From: JAJNBA01 sp963842295
GTDB taxonomy: Bacteria; Actinomycetota; UBA4738; HRBIN12
Assembly (NCBI GenBank): GCA_963842295.1
Contig: CAWJFY010000005.1
Location: 124,001 to 188,000 of the forward strand
DNA length: 64,000 nt
Direction: 5' to 3'
The notes below the pieces were generated by a model that was not told the DNA's origin, did no database searches, and saw only the letters and a list, made by a program, of their open reading frames with translations. Made by a program: the position numbers and the translations under genes. How positions within the stretch are numbered: the stretch's first letter is position 1; each line of letters starts with the position of its first letter. Below are positions 7,060 to 16,141 of the stretch, in pieces.

Positions 7060-8999
7060 CGGAGGTTGCGCCGTACGGCACATGGCGGTCGCCGATCAGC
7101 GCGGAGATGGTGTCGGCCGGGAGTGTCTCGCTCTCGCAGCCGCGACTCGAGGACGGCTCCGTGTATTGGCAGGAGGGCAGGCCTGCCGAGGGCGGACGAT
7201 CGGTGCTGATGCGCGGGGCCCCGTTCTCCGATCCGGTCGAGCTGACCCCCAAAGGGTTCAACGTCCGGACCACCGTCCATGAGTACGGGGGTGGCGCGTA
7301 CCTGATCCACCGGGGCACGGCCTTCTTCTCCAACTTCGCCGATCAACGTGTCTACCGGCAAGACCCGGCTGCAGATCCGGTGCCGATCACACCGGAGTCG
7401 GGAGGCCGGGATCGGTACGCAGACGGGCGGGTCACGCCCGACGGACGATGGTTGATCTGCGTCCGGGAACGTCATCCCGATCCGGACGATCCTTCCGGCG
7501 TCACCAACGAGCTGGTCGCGATTCCGCCCGACGGCTCCTCGGAGCCAACGACGATCCGCTCGGGTCGCGATCTCTACTCCACGCCCAGGATCTCACCGGA
7601 TGGCTCGATGCTCTGCTGGCTCGAGTGGGATCTCCCGTGGATGCCGTGGGACGGATGCGAGGTGTTCGTCGCCGACCTCGGGGGTGACAGCTCCGTCGAG
7701 AACGCGCGGCGGGTCGCCGGCCGGGCCGGCGAGGAGTCGATCTTCCAGCCCGCGTGGAGCCCGGCCGGCGACCTGCACTTCGTCTCCGACCGGACCGGCT
7801 GGTGGAACCTGTATCGCGAGCGCGACGGCCACGTGCATGCGCTGCACCCCGCGGAGGCGGAGTTCGGCTGGCCCCAGTGGGTCTTCGGGATGTCCGCCTA
7901 CGGTTTCCTCGGCGACGGGCGGATCGCATGTGTCCGGGAGAGCGACGGTGTTCAGCGTCTCGCGATCCTGGATCCGGAGTCGGGTGAGTTGATCGACGTC
8001 GACGTTCCGCACTCCGCGATGTGGCCCGAGCTCGACGTCGAGAGAGACGGCGTGGCGTTCGTCGGAGGAGGCCCGTCGATCCCCGACCAGGTGGTGCTCC
8101 TGGACGTGACCGCGCGTTCGATGGACGTGCTCAGGTCGTCGGCGTCCGTGGAGGTCGACGAAGGCTACCTCTCGATCCCGCGGCAGATCGAGTTCCCGAC
8201 GGAGGGAGGCGTGACCGCGTTCGCGCACTTCTATCCGCCCCGGAGCCTCGAGGCGACGGGTCCGGACGACCAGCGGCCACCGCTCATCGTGAAGAGCCAC
8301 GGCGGACCGACGGCGGAGGCCACGCCGGGCTTCGACCTCGAGACGCAGTTCTGGACGAGCCGCGGCTTCGCCATGGTGGACGTGAACTACGGGGGAAGCA
8401 CCGGGTTCGGGCGCGCGTACCGGCAGCGACTGAACGGCCACTGGGGCATCGTCGACACGGCCGACTGCATCAACGCGGCGCGGTGGCTGGCAGAGCAGGG
8501 TGAGGTCGACGGCGGTCGGCTCCTGATCACCGGGGGGAGCGCCGGCGGCTACACGACCTTGTGCGCACTCACGATGCACGAGAGCTTCGCGGCCGGTACC
8601 AGCTACTTCGGGCTGGCGGACCTCGAATCGTTCGTCGGGGGCGGAACCCACAAGTTCGAGTCTCGCTATCTCTTCTCACTCGTCGGTCCCTATCCGGAGG
8701 AGGCAGAACGGTACCGATCCCGGTCGCCGATCCATCACACGGACGGGATCTCTTGTCCGATGCTGTTGCTCCAGGGCGCCGAGGATCGGGTGGTTCCGCC
8801 TTCCCAGGCAGAGAGCATGGTCGAGGCACTCAGACGGAAGGGGTTGCCGCACGCCTACGTGCTGTTCGAGGGAGAGCAGCATGGGTTCCGCAAGGCGGAG
8901 TCGACCCGGGCCGCGCTGGAGGCGGAGCTCTCCTTCTACGCCCAGGTCCTGGGGTTCGAACGAGGAGACGTGCCGACGCTGCGGATCGAGAACCTGTAG
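7056..8999 (+). CDS. S9 family peptidase (prolyl oligopeptidase/acylaminoacyl peptidase type)
   Basis: 647 residues: an N-terminal beta-propeller (about 1-370, blades with TPDGRWLICV, SPDGSMLCWLEW and AWSPAGDLHFVS) and a C-terminal alpha/beta hydrolase. The nucleophile elbow is GGSAGGYTT, the Asp is in GAEDRVVPPS and the His in EQHGFRKAES, so all three triad residues are present. The SHGGPT oxyanion segment is also seen. No signal peptide, so a cytoplasmic oligopeptide hydrolase is expected. It begins at a TTG that overlaps the stop of the methyltransferase gene. Homologous to the truncated gene at the left edge. Confidence 0.92.
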   Translation: MTEVAPYGTWRSPISAEMVSAGSVSLSQPRLEDGSVYWQEGRPAEGGRSVLMRGAPFSDPVELTPKGFNVRTTVHEYGGGAYLIHRGTAFFSNFADQRVYRQDPAADPVPITPESGGRDRYADGRVTPDGRWLICVRERHPDPDDPSGVTNELVAIPPDGSSEPTTIRSGRDLYSTPRISPDGSMLCWLEWDLPWMPWDGCEVFVADLGGDSSVENARRVAGRAGEESIFQPAWSPAGDLHFVSDRTGWWNLYRERDGHVHALHPAEAEFGWPQWVFGMSAYGFLGDGRIACVRESDGVQRLAILDPESGELIDVDVPHSAMWPELDVERDGVAFVGGGPSIPDQVVLLDVTARSMDVLRSSASVEVDEGYLSIPRQIEFPTEGGVTAFAHFYPPRSLEATGPDDQRPPLIVKSHGGPTAEATPGFDLETQFWTSRGFAMVDVNYGGSTGFGRAYRQRLNGHWGIVDTADCINAARWLAEQGEVDGGRLLITGGSAGGYTTLCALTMHESFAAGTSYFGLADLESFVGGGTHKFESRYLFSLVGPYPEEAERYRSRSPIHHTDGISCPMLLLQGAEDRVVPPSQAESMVEALRRKGLPHAYVLFEGEQHGFRKAESTRAALEAELSFYAQVLGFERGDVPTLRIENL

Positions 9000-9028
9000 G
9001 GGTTCGGCCGAGCACCCGAAGGGGGGTC

Positions 9029-9060
9029 GCGGGGAGCCGGCATCGCGGCCGGCTCCCCGC
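9029..9060. terminator. Bidirectional hairpin between the S9 peptidase and moaA
   Basis: A perfect 13-bp GC-rich stem (9029-9041 with 9048-9060) and a 6-nt loop sit between two convergent genes, 30 nt past the peptidase stop and about 100 nt past the moaA stop. Confidence 0.75.
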
Positions 9061-9161
9061 GCCGGAGAGGGGGCGCGGCCTCTCGGCGAGGTCAGCGTCT
9101 CAGCCGGAGGTGAACATGCGGTGTCGCGTGGGTGAGGCCATCGAGAAACTGGCGGCGCCGC

Positions 9162-10187
9162 TCAGCCGCCGATCATCGACATCGAGCGCTCGGGTTGGAC
9201 GAAGTCTGGGTGGTTGATGCGGTGCCCGGACCACTTCGTCCAGAGGCCTCGGCGGATCAGGAGTTCCAGCTCCTCGTCGGAGGCGCCCGCGCGGAGGGGA
9301 GCACGCAGATCCGTCTCGTCCATCGCGAAGAGGCAGTTGCGAAGCATCCCTTCGGCGGTCAGTCGGAGGCGGTTGCAGGTGTCGCAGAACGGCTCCGTCA
9401 CCGACGGGATGACGCCGACCCGTCCTCGCGCGCCATCGGCGAAGCGGAAGGTCGTGGCGGGCTCGTTCGCGTGGCCCTCCGGCGCCAACGGGTGCACGGC
9501 ATCGATCGCCTCGAGGATGCGAGCCGCGGGTACGACCTTCTCGCGCTCCCACGCATGCTGCGCGTCCAGCGGCATGTACTCGATGAAGCGAACCTCGTAC
9601 CCGGTCTCGCGCGACCAGCGCGCGAACTCCACGACCTCGTCGTCGTTCGTGCCGCCGATCACCACGCAGTTGACTTTGATCGGGGTCAGGCCGGCGGCCT
9701 CGGCCGCCTTCATGCCCGCGAGAACCTTCTCCAGGCCGTCGCGCCTGGTCATCTCCGCGAATCGGTGCCGAAGGAGCGAGTCGCAGGAGATCGTCGCCCG
9801 GTCGATCCCTGCCTCGGCCAGCGGGCTCGCCAGTCGGTCGAGGAGCACCCCGTTCGTGGTGAGCGAGATGTCCAGTTCCGGACCGACCTCCCGGAACATC
9901 CGGACCAGTACCGGGAGATCCGCCCGAACCAACGGCTCGCCGCCCGTGACCTTCAGGCTGCGCGCGCCCAGGTGCACGAAGATCCCGAGCATCCGTGTCA
10001 GCTCTTCGAACGTGAGGATCTCGTGCTTCGGGAGCCAGGCGAGCCCCTCAGCCGGCATGCAGTACGTGCACCGGAAGTTGCACCGGTCCGTGACGGAGAT
10101 CCGCAGGTCGTCTGCGACGCGGCCGAAGGTGTCGAGGAGTGGCCCTTCGAGGGGCATGGTCTCGGGCACGGTGGGACGGTCGCTCAT
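9162..10187 (-). CDS. moaA: GTP 3',8-cyclase MoaA (molybdenum cofactor step 1)
   Basis: 341 residues. The N-terminal radical-SAM cluster motif is CNFRCTYC, the C-terminal second 4Fe-4S cluster uses CDTCNRLRLTAEGMLRNC, and the protein ends in the two glycines required for activity (MSMIGG). It converts GTP to 3',8-cyclo-7,8-dihydro-GTP in the cytoplasm, the committed step of molybdopterin synthesis. The segment usually read VSLDSL is ISCDSL here, a small oddity. It is followed on the same strand by nothing close, and preceded by the DUF6457 gene. TAGGCT ends 6 nt before the ATG, pointing to a leaderless mRNA. Confidence 0.96.
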   Translation of the reverse strand: MSDRPTVPETMPLEGPLLDTFGRVADDLRISVTDRCNFRCTYCMPAEGLAWLPKHEILTFEELTRMLGIFVHLGARSLKVTGGEPLVRADLPVLVRMFREVGPELDISLTTNGVLLDRLASPLAEAGIDRATISCDSLLRHRFAEMTRRDGLEKVLAGMKAAEAAGLTPIKVNCVVIGGTNDDEVVEFARWSRETGYEVRFIEYMPLDAQHAWEREKVVPAARILEAIDAVHPLAPEGHANEPATTFRFADGARGRVGVIPSVTEPFCDTCNRLRLTAEGMLRNCLFAMDETDLRAPLRAGASDEELELLIRRGLWTKWSGHRINHPDFVQPERSMSMIGG

Positions 10188-10193
10188 CCCGTC

Positions 10194-10199
10194 AGCCTA
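10194..10199 (-). promoter_or_regulatory. Putative leaderless -10 (TAGGCT) of moaA
   Basis: TAGGCT on the minus strand ends 6 nt before the ATG at 10187. The same hexamer precedes the MogA-XdhC fusion gene by 6 nt. Confidence 0.5.
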
Positions 10200-10220
10200 C
10201 CGCTAGCGGTCGATCGGGGG

Positions 10221-10466
10221 TCAGGCCTCCTCGACGGGTGGCAGGCGAAGCAGGAGCGCGTGAACCGCGTCGTCGATCGCATCGTCCCGCTTGCGTTCGC
10301 CCATCTGGGTGCCGACGGCGAGTCCGATCACGTACATCGCCGAGGGTGTGGCCTTCCGCTCCACTCTGTGTGCCACCTCACGCGACACGGACAGGAGATG
10401 CTCCTTCTCGTGCGCGGAGAGGGCGTCCAGATGGAGATCGGCAGCCAGACTGTCCACCCAGTCCAT
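10221..10466 (-). CDS. DUF6457-type small protein linked to molybdenum cofactor genes
   Basis: 81 residues, helical, with MDWVDSLAADLHLD at the start and SVSREVAHRVERKATP then YVIGLAVG in the middle. This layout matches the small DUF6457 domain that is often next to, or fused with, MobA-type guanylyltransferases in Actinobacteria. The start is fixed by AAGGAGG 5 nt upstream of the ATG; a longer frame reaches 10517 but lacks such a site. It lies upstream of moaA on the same strand and opposite the MogA-XdhC gene. Molecular function is unknown; cofactor involvement rests on context. Confidence 0.75.
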   Translation of the reverse strand: MDWVDSLAADLHLDALSAHEKEHLLSVSREVAHRVERKATPSAMYVIGLAVGTQMGERKRDDAIDDAVHALLLRLPPVEEA

Positions 10467-10588
10467 GAGCGCCTCCTTCGTGTTCGGTGGTCGAACGGCG
10501 GGGCGACGCCGCTCCACATCCGGTCCCCGTCCAATCCTAAGGCGGTCGCTCAGCTCGCCGTGGAGCAGGGTCGACTCCCTCGCGGCGC

Positions 10589-10594
10589 TAGGCT
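10589..10594 (+). promoter_or_regulatory. Putative leaderless -10 (TAGGCT) of the MogA-XdhC gene
   Basis: TAGGCT ends 6 nt before the GTG at 10601, with no Shine-Dalgarno sequence between. Confidence 0.5.
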
Positions 10595-10600
10595 CCTCGT

Positions 10601-11824
10601 GTGGAAGCCCCGCGAGCAGCCGTGCTGACCGTCTCCGACGGAGTCACCCACGGCACCCGCGACGACGAGTCCGGTGATATCGCCGTGCAGCTCTTGCGTG
10701 ACGCGGGGTTCGACGTATCGGATCGCCGGGTGGTCCCGGACGAGCGGCCGGACATCGAGTCGGCCCTCCGAGAGCTGGCGAAGACCCACGGGCTCGTGGT
10801 CACGACCGGTGGGACCGGGTTCGGTCCACGGGACGTGACGCCCGAAGCCACTCGCGAAGTCATCGAGCGAGAGGCCCCCGGCCTCGGCGAGCTGATGAGG
10901 GCGACCGGGCTCGCGCACACGCCGATGGCGGCGCTCTCCCGAGCCGTCGCCGGCGCGCTGGGAACGACGTTGATCCTCAACCTCCCCGGGAGTCCGAAGG
11001 GGGTCCGGGAGTCGCTCACCTCGGTGATGCCCGTGATCCCACATGCGGTGGAGCTCTTGGGCGGCACGGTGGGCGTCCACCCGACGGGACACCGCCCTCA
11101 CGTCGGTCCGCGCCCGTCCGCCGAGGCACCGACCACGTCGTGGGTCGAGGCGAAGGCCGTGCGGATCACGGGCTCCCCCCCATGTGCGGTCGGCAACTCG
11201 ATGTCGATCGTGCCGGGCGGTGAGGTGCACGGCACACTCGGATGCGCGGAGTTCGATACGGCCGCCGTGCAGGCGGCCGAGGAGGTCCAGCAGCGTGGCG
11301 AGCCGGAGGTTCGCACGTTCCGTCACGAACAGGGGGACGTCGAGGTATACCTCGAGCCTCATGGAGCTTCCTCTCGTCTCGTTCTGGTCTCGGCCACGGA
11401 CGTGGCCCGCTCGCTGAAAGCCGAGATGGAGCGGCAGGGCCGGCAGGTGTTGCTGCTCGAGACTCGGCCGGAACGGCTCACCCGCGAGGACGAACCGTCC
11501 GTCCAGTCTCTCGACGAACTGCGACTCGGACCCGACGACGAGGTCGTGTTCACCGACCACGATGCACCGGGCATCGCGGACATGCTGACCACTCTCCTAC
11601 GTTCGCCGGTCAGGTTCGTGGGCGTGATGGGCTCCCGTCGACATGTCGCGCACTACGTCGAGGAGCTTCGGACCCGCGGATTCAGCGACGAGGATCTCGG
11701 CCGCGTCCGCAGCCCGCTGGGGTTGGATCTGGGCGGCCGACGCCCGGAGGAGATCGCGCTCTCCATCGCCGCCGGCCTCGTGGCTGCCCGCCACGATCGC
11801 GACGGAGGGTGGCTGGATCGATGA
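10601..11824 (+). CDS. Fusion of molybdopterin adenylyltransferase (MogA/MoaB) with XdhC/CoxI
   Basis: 407 residues in one frame. Residues about 1-165 are a MogA/MoaB domain with TTGGTGFGPRDVTPEA and the NLPGSPKG loop, which adenylates molybdopterin. From about 185 comes an XdhC/CoxI region (AVRITGSPPCAVGNSMSI, then GGEVHGTLGCAEFD) and a C-terminal Rossmann part (LVLVSATDVARSL, FVGVMGSRRH, RSPLGLDLGGRRPEEIALS). XdhC-type proteins bind and sulfurate the cofactor for molybdenum hydroxylases such as xanthine or CO dehydrogenase. In the first XdhC part the usual GGCVE motif reads GCAEF. No hydroxylase is in the window. Its stop overlaps the start of the following methyltransferase. Confidence 0.88.
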   Translation: MEAPRAAVLTVSDGVTHGTRDDESGDIAVQLLRDAGFDVSDRRVVPDERPDIESALRELAKTHGLVVTTGGTGFGPRDVTPEATREVIEREAPGLGELMRATGLAHTPMAALSRAVAGALGTTLILNLPGSPKGVRESLTSVMPVIPHAVELLGGTVGVHPTGHRPHVGPRPSAEAPTTSWVEAKAVRITGSPPCAVGNSMSIVPGGEVHGTLGCAEFDTAAVQAAEEVQQRGEPEVRTFRHEQGDVEVYLEPHGASSRLVLVSATDVARSLKAEMERQGRQVLLLETRPERLTREDEPSVQSLDELRLGPDDEVVFTDHDAPGIADMLTTLLRSPVRFVGVMGSRRHVAHYVEELRTRGFSDEDLGRVRSPLGLDLGGRRPEEIALSIAAGLVAARHDRDGGWLDR

Positions 11825-12600
11825 TGGCGGAGACGACGGAGCACGTCCGGAAGAATCGCGAGCACTGGGAACGCGAGGCCGACGGGTATCAGGAGCGGAA
11901 TCGCTCGCAGCTCAACCGGTGGGACCTCTTCGGCTGGGGCACATACGACGTTCCGGAGGATCGGATCCACGCGCTCGGCGACGTCCGCGGTCTTCGGGTC
12001 CTCGAGTTCGGGTGCGGCGGGTGCCAGTCCGGGATCAAGGTGGCGATGCGGGGAGCGGACGTCACCGGCCTGGATCTGTCGTTCGCGCAGCTGCGACACG
12101 GCCTGGCCCATTTCGAGCAGACGGGTGTGCGGTTCCCGATCGTCCAGGCGAGCGGCGAGCGAGCTCCGTTCCGGGACGAGGCCTTCGACCTCGTGTTCTG
12201 CGATCACGGGGTGATGGGGTTCGCCGATCCGTTCCTGACCGTGCCCGAGGTGGCTCGCGTGTTGCGGCCCGGTGGGCGGTTCGTCTTCAACGGCACGACG
12301 CCCTGGATCTGGGTCGCGTGGGGCGAGCAGGAGGAGGAGCTGCCCGCCTCGCGCGAGATGCGGTCGAACTACTTCGGCCTGCGGTCCATGGAGTCCACGG
12401 ACCCGTCCTGGCGCACGACCGAGTTCCAGCTGACCTACGGTGACTGGATCCGGCTGTTCCGGGCGAACGGGCTCGCCATCGAGGACCTCATCGAGCTTCG
12501 GCCGAACGAAGACGCCACGACGACCTATGACGACTACGCACCCCTCGAGTGGGCGCGAGCCTTCCCCGCCGAGCACATCTGGAAGGTGCGGAAGGAGTGA
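11821..12600 (+). CDS. Class I SAM-dependent methyltransferase
   Basis: About 260 residues. The SAM-binding motif I is VLEFGCGGCQSGIKVA, followed by DVTGLDLS, ERAPFRDEAFDLVFCDHG (motif II/III) and VLRPGGRFVFNG. There is no membrane segment. The N-terminus (KNREHWEREADGYQ) and the C-terminal helices are typical of Methyltransf_11 proteins acting on small molecules; substrate unknown. Two tandem ATGs at 11821 and 11824 overlap the TGA of the MogA-XdhC gene, so translation is probably coupled, and its own stop overlaps the next GTG. This makes it the second gene of an overlapping run. Confidence 0.85.
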   Translation: MMAETTEHVRKNREHWEREADGYQERNRSQLNRWDLFGWGTYDVPEDRIHALGDVRGLRVLEFGCGGCQSGIKVAMRGADVTGLDLSFAQLRHGLAHFEQTGVRFPIVQASGERAPFRDEAFDLVFCDHGVMGFADPFLTVPEVARVLRPGGRFVFNGTTPWIWVAWGEQEEELPASREMRSNYFGLRSMESTDPSWRTTEFQLTYGDWIRLFRANGLAIEDLIELRPNEDATTTYDDYAPLEWARAFPAEHIWKVRKE

Positions 12601-13982
12601 GCTCCACCGCACCCGGCCGCCGGATGGCGGGCGCGGTGCTCGTTGCGCTCGCGGGGCTCGGCTCTGGGATCGCGTGGCCCGTCTCGGAGATCCGTCCCCG
12701 AGAACGGCCGAACGTGATCGTCGTGCTCACGGACGATCAACGCGCGGACACCTTCGAGGTGATGCCCTGGCTACGGAGGCAACTGTCTGGCGATGACAGC
12801 TGGATCTCGTTCCCGGACGCGTTCGCGAACACGCCCCTGTGCTGCCCGTCGAGGGCGAGTCTGCTCACCGGCCGGTACGCGCGTCATACCGGCGTCCTGG
12901 ACAACGGCGACGGTGGGCACCTCGACGAATCCTCAACGCTCGCCACGTGGCTGCACGAGGCCGGGTATCGCACCGGGCTCGTCGGCAAGTACCTGAATCG
13001 CTATCCGTTCGGGCGCCTCCCCTACGTGCCGCCGGGATGGGACCGCTTCGTCGCGAAGCGCAACCAGACTGGTGAAACCGTCTACCGCGACTTCCGCGCC
13101 GTGGACCAAGGGTCCCCGGTCTTCGTGCGCCGATACGCGACCGACTGGCTGGCGGAGAAGGCTGTCGATTTCGTGCGGACGTCGCCGACCACCCGGCCGT
13201 TCTTCCTCCTCTTCGCGCCGAGCGCGCCCCACCCTCCCTGGATCCCGGCGAAGCGACACGAGGGAGCCTTCGATGAGCTGTCGATCGAACGTTCCCCGAA
13301 CGTCTCGGGTGTGCTGCGCGGCGCGCCGCCCTGGGTACGCAAGCTCCCGGAGCCGAGCGCCGCGCAGCACGCCACCTGGGTCGATGAACAACGACGGGCG
13401 AACGAGACGCTGCTGGCCGTCGACGAGGCACTTCGGGCGATCGTCCTGGCGCTCGGAGATCGTCTGGACGAGACCTTCATCTTCGTGCTCTCCGACAATG
13501 GCTACTCGTTCGGGGAACACCGCTGGGAGGGCAAGAAGTGTCCCTACGAAGCGTGCGTCCGGATCCCGCTCGCCGTCCACTCGCCCACGGCACCGCCGGC
13601 GGGTGAAGGCATCCCTGTGTCCATCGTGGACATGGCGCCCACGATCCTCGACATCGCACGTGACGGTCACGCAGGCTCGATGGACGGTGCGAGCTTCGCA
13701 CACACGATCATGTCCCAGCGCGGGACGCTGTTCGACGAGCCCCCGGAAGCCGTCTACCTCGAATGGGCGGGCGACGGCCAGATACCGGCCTGGATCGCGG
13801 TGCGAACCGCCGGCCTCAAGCTGATCCGATACGAAGATGGTCTCGAGGAGCTCTACGACATCGGTGGCCACTTCGGAGCTCCCGACCCCTGGGAACTGGT
13901 GAATCACGTCGCCGATCGCAGCTACGCGGGGATCGTCGCGCGACTCCGGAGGCTCCTCGATGGGTACGTGGGGCGCGGATAG
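12597..13982 (+). CDS. Secreted or membrane-anchored sulfatase (formylglycine type)
   Basis: 461 residues. An N-terminal hydrophobic stretch (MAGAVLVALAGLGSGIAW) acts as signal or anchor. The metal-binding LTDDQRADT follows, then the formylglycine signature CCPSRASLLTGR with the modifiable Cys at about residue 82, GYRTGLVGKYLN, APSAPHPPW and the late metal-binding VLSDNGYSFGEH. It should hydrolyse sulfate esters outside the cytoplasm after Cys is converted to formylglycine. The GTG overlaps the methyltransferase stop (GTGA); an internal ATG at 12624 is the alternative. The gene ends in a TAG that forms part of the putative -10 of the next gene. Confidence 0.9.
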   Translation: MSSTAPGRRMAGAVLVALAGLGSGIAWPVSEIRPRERPNVIVVLTDDQRADTFEVMPWLRRQLSGDDSWISFPDAFANTPLCCPSRASLLTGRYARHTGVLDNGDGGHLDESSTLATWLHEAGYRTGLVGKYLNRYPFGRLPYVPPGWDRFVAKRNQTGETVYRDFRAVDQGSPVFVRRYATDWLAEKAVDFVRTSPTTRPFFLLFAPSAPHPPWIPAKRHEGAFDELSIERSPNVSGVLRGAPPWVRKLPEPSAAQHATWVDEQRRANETLLAVDEALRAIVLALGDRLDETFIFVLSDNGYSFGEHRWEGKKCPYEACVRIPLAVHSPTAPPAGEGIPVSIVDMAPTILDIARDGHAGSMDGASFAHTIMSQRGTLFDEPPEAVYLEWAGDGQIPAWIAVRTAGLKLIRYEDGLEELYDIGGHFGAPDPWELVNHVADRSYAGIVARLRRLLDGYVGRG

Positions 13983-13985
13983 ACT
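13980..13985 (+). promoter_or_regulatory. Putative leaderless -10 (TAGACT) of the phosphoesterase gene
   Basis: TAGACT starts at the sulfatase stop codon and ends 6 nt before the GTG at 13992. Confidence 0.4.
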
Positions 13986-13991
13986 GACTCG

Positions 13992-15461
13992 GTGCGACCA
14001 CCCGGGCCGATCATCAGACCAGTCCGCCGGAGCCGAGTGCGTCAGCGTCGACAGACCTTCGGTGCACTCGTTGTCGTGCTCACTGCCGCGCTTGCATGGC
14101 AGTTCTGGCCAACCACAGGCACGGAGCGCACGGACACCCCCAACCCGGGGGGCGATCCGAACGGCGGCCCGACCGAGTCGCCTGGAACCTCGCCCGGCGA
14201 GAACCCGATCGAGCACGTGATCTTCCTGGTGAAGGAGAATCGTTCGTTCGACCACTACTTCGGGTCGTACCCTGGGGCTGACGGCGCGACCGAGGGCGGC
14301 ACGATCCAGGATTGCAGCGCCAGCACGTTCGAGGACGGTCCGACCGTGAAACTGACCGAGGCCCCGTCGGTCTTGCCGCACGATCTCGGCCACGCGTTCG
14401 CACCGGGGCTGTACTCCATCAACGGCGGCAAGATGAACGGCTTCAACTGCGTGCCGCTCGGCGAGGACATGACCGGGTACACACAGCACTCGCGGGAAAC
14501 GCTGCCGGCGTATTGGGCATACGCGGATCGCTTCGTGCTCGCGGATCACTTCTTCACGTCCATGTTCGGCCCGACGTTCCCAGAACATCTGTACACGGTC
14601 GCCGCGCAGTCATACGGCATCGTCGACAACAAGACCACGACGAACGTCGAAGGGAACTATTGCGACGACGACACCGAGATCACGAAACGCTTCCCGATCG
14701 AGGATCTCACCGACGCTGATGTGGACGCCATCATGGAGCTCGAGGAGAACATCACCGACGAGGTTCCCGACCAGCTGATCCGGATCGCCGCGTACTGGGA
14801 ATCGACCCGGACCTGCATCGACATCAAGGTCCTCCCGGATCTGTTGGAGCGCGAGGGGATCAGCTGGACGTACTACGCGAACGCCGACTCGTGGATGAAC
14901 GCGCTGCAAGCGGTAGAGCACGTGCGATCCGGCCCGATGTGGCAGAAGGTGAAGCCGCCCGAGACGTTCCTCCAGGACGTGCGTCGGGGAGAGCTCCCGG
15001 CGGTCTCGTGGCTCATCCCTCCGGAGGGCCATCCCAACGAGCACCCGGGATCCAACACGAACGTGTGCGAGGGCGAGAACTGGACCACGGAGTACGTCAA
15101 CACGGTGATGCGCAGCGAGTTCTGGCCGAACACCGCGATCGTGATCGTCTGGGACGACTTCGGCGGCTTCTACGACCACGTCGAGCCGCCACATTACGAC
15201 ATCATGGGGCTCGGCCCGCGGACGCCCGCGGTCATCATCTCTCCGTGGACGAAGCGTGGCGACAATCCCGACGGCGGCTCCATCGACGACACCGTGTACG
15301 AGTTCTCGTCCGTCCTGCGCTTCATCGAGGATCTCCACGGGCTGAAGCCGATGACGGGGCGTGACCGCCGGGCCGATCCTCTGTCGGGTGCCTTCGACTT
15401 CTCGCAGGAACCCCGACTCGACCCGCTGATCATCCCGCCTCGGGACTGTCCGAGCGCGTGA
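13992..15461 (+). CDS. Phospholipase C / acid phosphatase-type phosphoesterase, exported
   Basis: 489 residues. The N-terminus is basic with one hydrophobic helix (FGALVVVLTAALAWQFW), then a Pro/Gly/Thr-rich linker. The catalytic domain begins with HVIFLVKENRSFDHYFGSYP, the hallmark of the bacterial phospholipase C and AcpA family. Later come HFFTSMFGPTFPEHLY, VSWLIPPEGHPNEHPG and VIVWDDFGGFYDHVEPP, all family metal or active-site segments. It probably cleaves phosphodiesters or phosphomonoesters outside the membrane. Four cysteine-containing stretches suggest disulfides. It directly follows the sulfatase, suggesting a shared role in scavenging from ester-linked organic matter. Confidence 0.88.
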   Translation: MRPPGPIIRPVRRSRVRQRRQTFGALVVVLTAALAWQFWPTTGTERTDTPNPGGDPNGGPTESPGTSPGENPIEHVIFLVKENRSFDHYFGSYPGADGATEGGTIQDCSASTFEDGPTVKLTEAPSVLPHDLGHAFAPGLYSINGGKMNGFNCVPLGEDMTGYTQHSRETLPAYWAYADRFVLADHFFTSMFGPTFPEHLYTVAAQSYGIVDNKTTTNVEGNYCDDDTEITKRFPIEDLTDADVDAIMELEENITDEVPDQLIRIAAYWESTRTCIDIKVLPDLLEREGISWTYYANADSWMNALQAVEHVRSGPMWQKVKPPETFLQDVRRGELPAVSWLIPPEGHPNEHPGSNTNVCEGENWTTEYVNTVMRSEFWPNTAIVIVWDDFGGFYDHVEPPHYDIMGLGPRTPAVIISPWTKRGDNPDGGSIDDTVYEFSSVLRFIEDLHGLKPMTGRDRRADPLSGAFDFSQEPRLDPLIIPPRDCPSA

Positions 15462-16141
15462 TGCGCGCCAGCGGGGCGCGCCTCGTGGCGCTCCTCGCGA
15501 TCACCCCGCTGCTGATCGCCGCATCCGATCCCGAGGGCGATGTGGCCGGATGTCTCGGAGGCGCGGGCTCCGGGGCGCCCGATCTGGTGGAGGCGCACGG
15601 CGAGATCGTCGAGCTCGGAACCTCCGCACGGTGGGAGCTCACGTTCGCCGAGCCGCTCATCGTGCCGGATCCTGTGGGCCACCCCTTTCGCGTGGACATC
15701 GTGATCCGGGATCCGGACGTTCCCGTGCAGTCGTTCGCGTACTACCGCAACGTGAATCGCCTGGTCCGCGTCGATGCGACCGTCGATCACCGGACCGAGA
15801 TCTACCTGCTTCCTGAACGCGGCACGAACGTGTTCAACCCGCCGATCGTCGAAGGGCGCTCGATGACGATCCAGGTGCCGGGGCGGACGCTCAGCGAAGA
15901 CGAAGACCAGACCGGCACGTCACCCGGGCTCGAGAGCCTCCGGTGGACGGTGATCGTGCGCGACGGTCGCGCGTGCGACTTCCTAGGGAACGGACGGCCC
16001 ACCGAGCGGTTCCGCACCCAGCCGTCGGCCACGGTGCCGCCGGCGCCGACGCGGGCCGGCCTCTCTCCGTGGTGGGCAGTGGGCGTCGCGGCCGTCGCGC
16101 TCCTCGCGATCGGGGGCTACGTCGGACGACGCGCTCGATAG
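15461..16141 (+). CDS. Membrane-anchored extracellular protein of unknown function
   Basis: About 226 residues. A signal-like N-terminus (LVALLAITPLLIAAS) is followed by a beta-rich domain with two cysteines and a C-terminal membrane helix (WWAVGVAAVALLAIGGYVG) ending in RRAR, so it is likely a type I membrane protein with its domain outside. A PSATVPPAPTRAG linker precedes the helix. The ATG at 15461 overlaps the phosphoesterase TGA; a GTG at 15458 is also possible. The last 25 bases overlap the end of the convergent nitrilase-family gene. No family was recognised. Confidence 0.72.
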   Translation: MRASGARLVALLAITPLLIAASDPEGDVAGCLGGAGSGAPDLVEAHGEIVELGTSARWELTFAEPLIVPDPVGHPFRVDIVIRDPDVPVQSFAYYRNVNRLVRVDATVDHRTEIYLLPERGTNVFNPPIVEGRSMTIQVPGRTLSEDEDQTGTSPGLESLRWTVIVRDGRACDFLGNGRPTERFRTQPSATVPPAPTRAGLSPWWAVGVAAVALLAIGGYVGRRAR

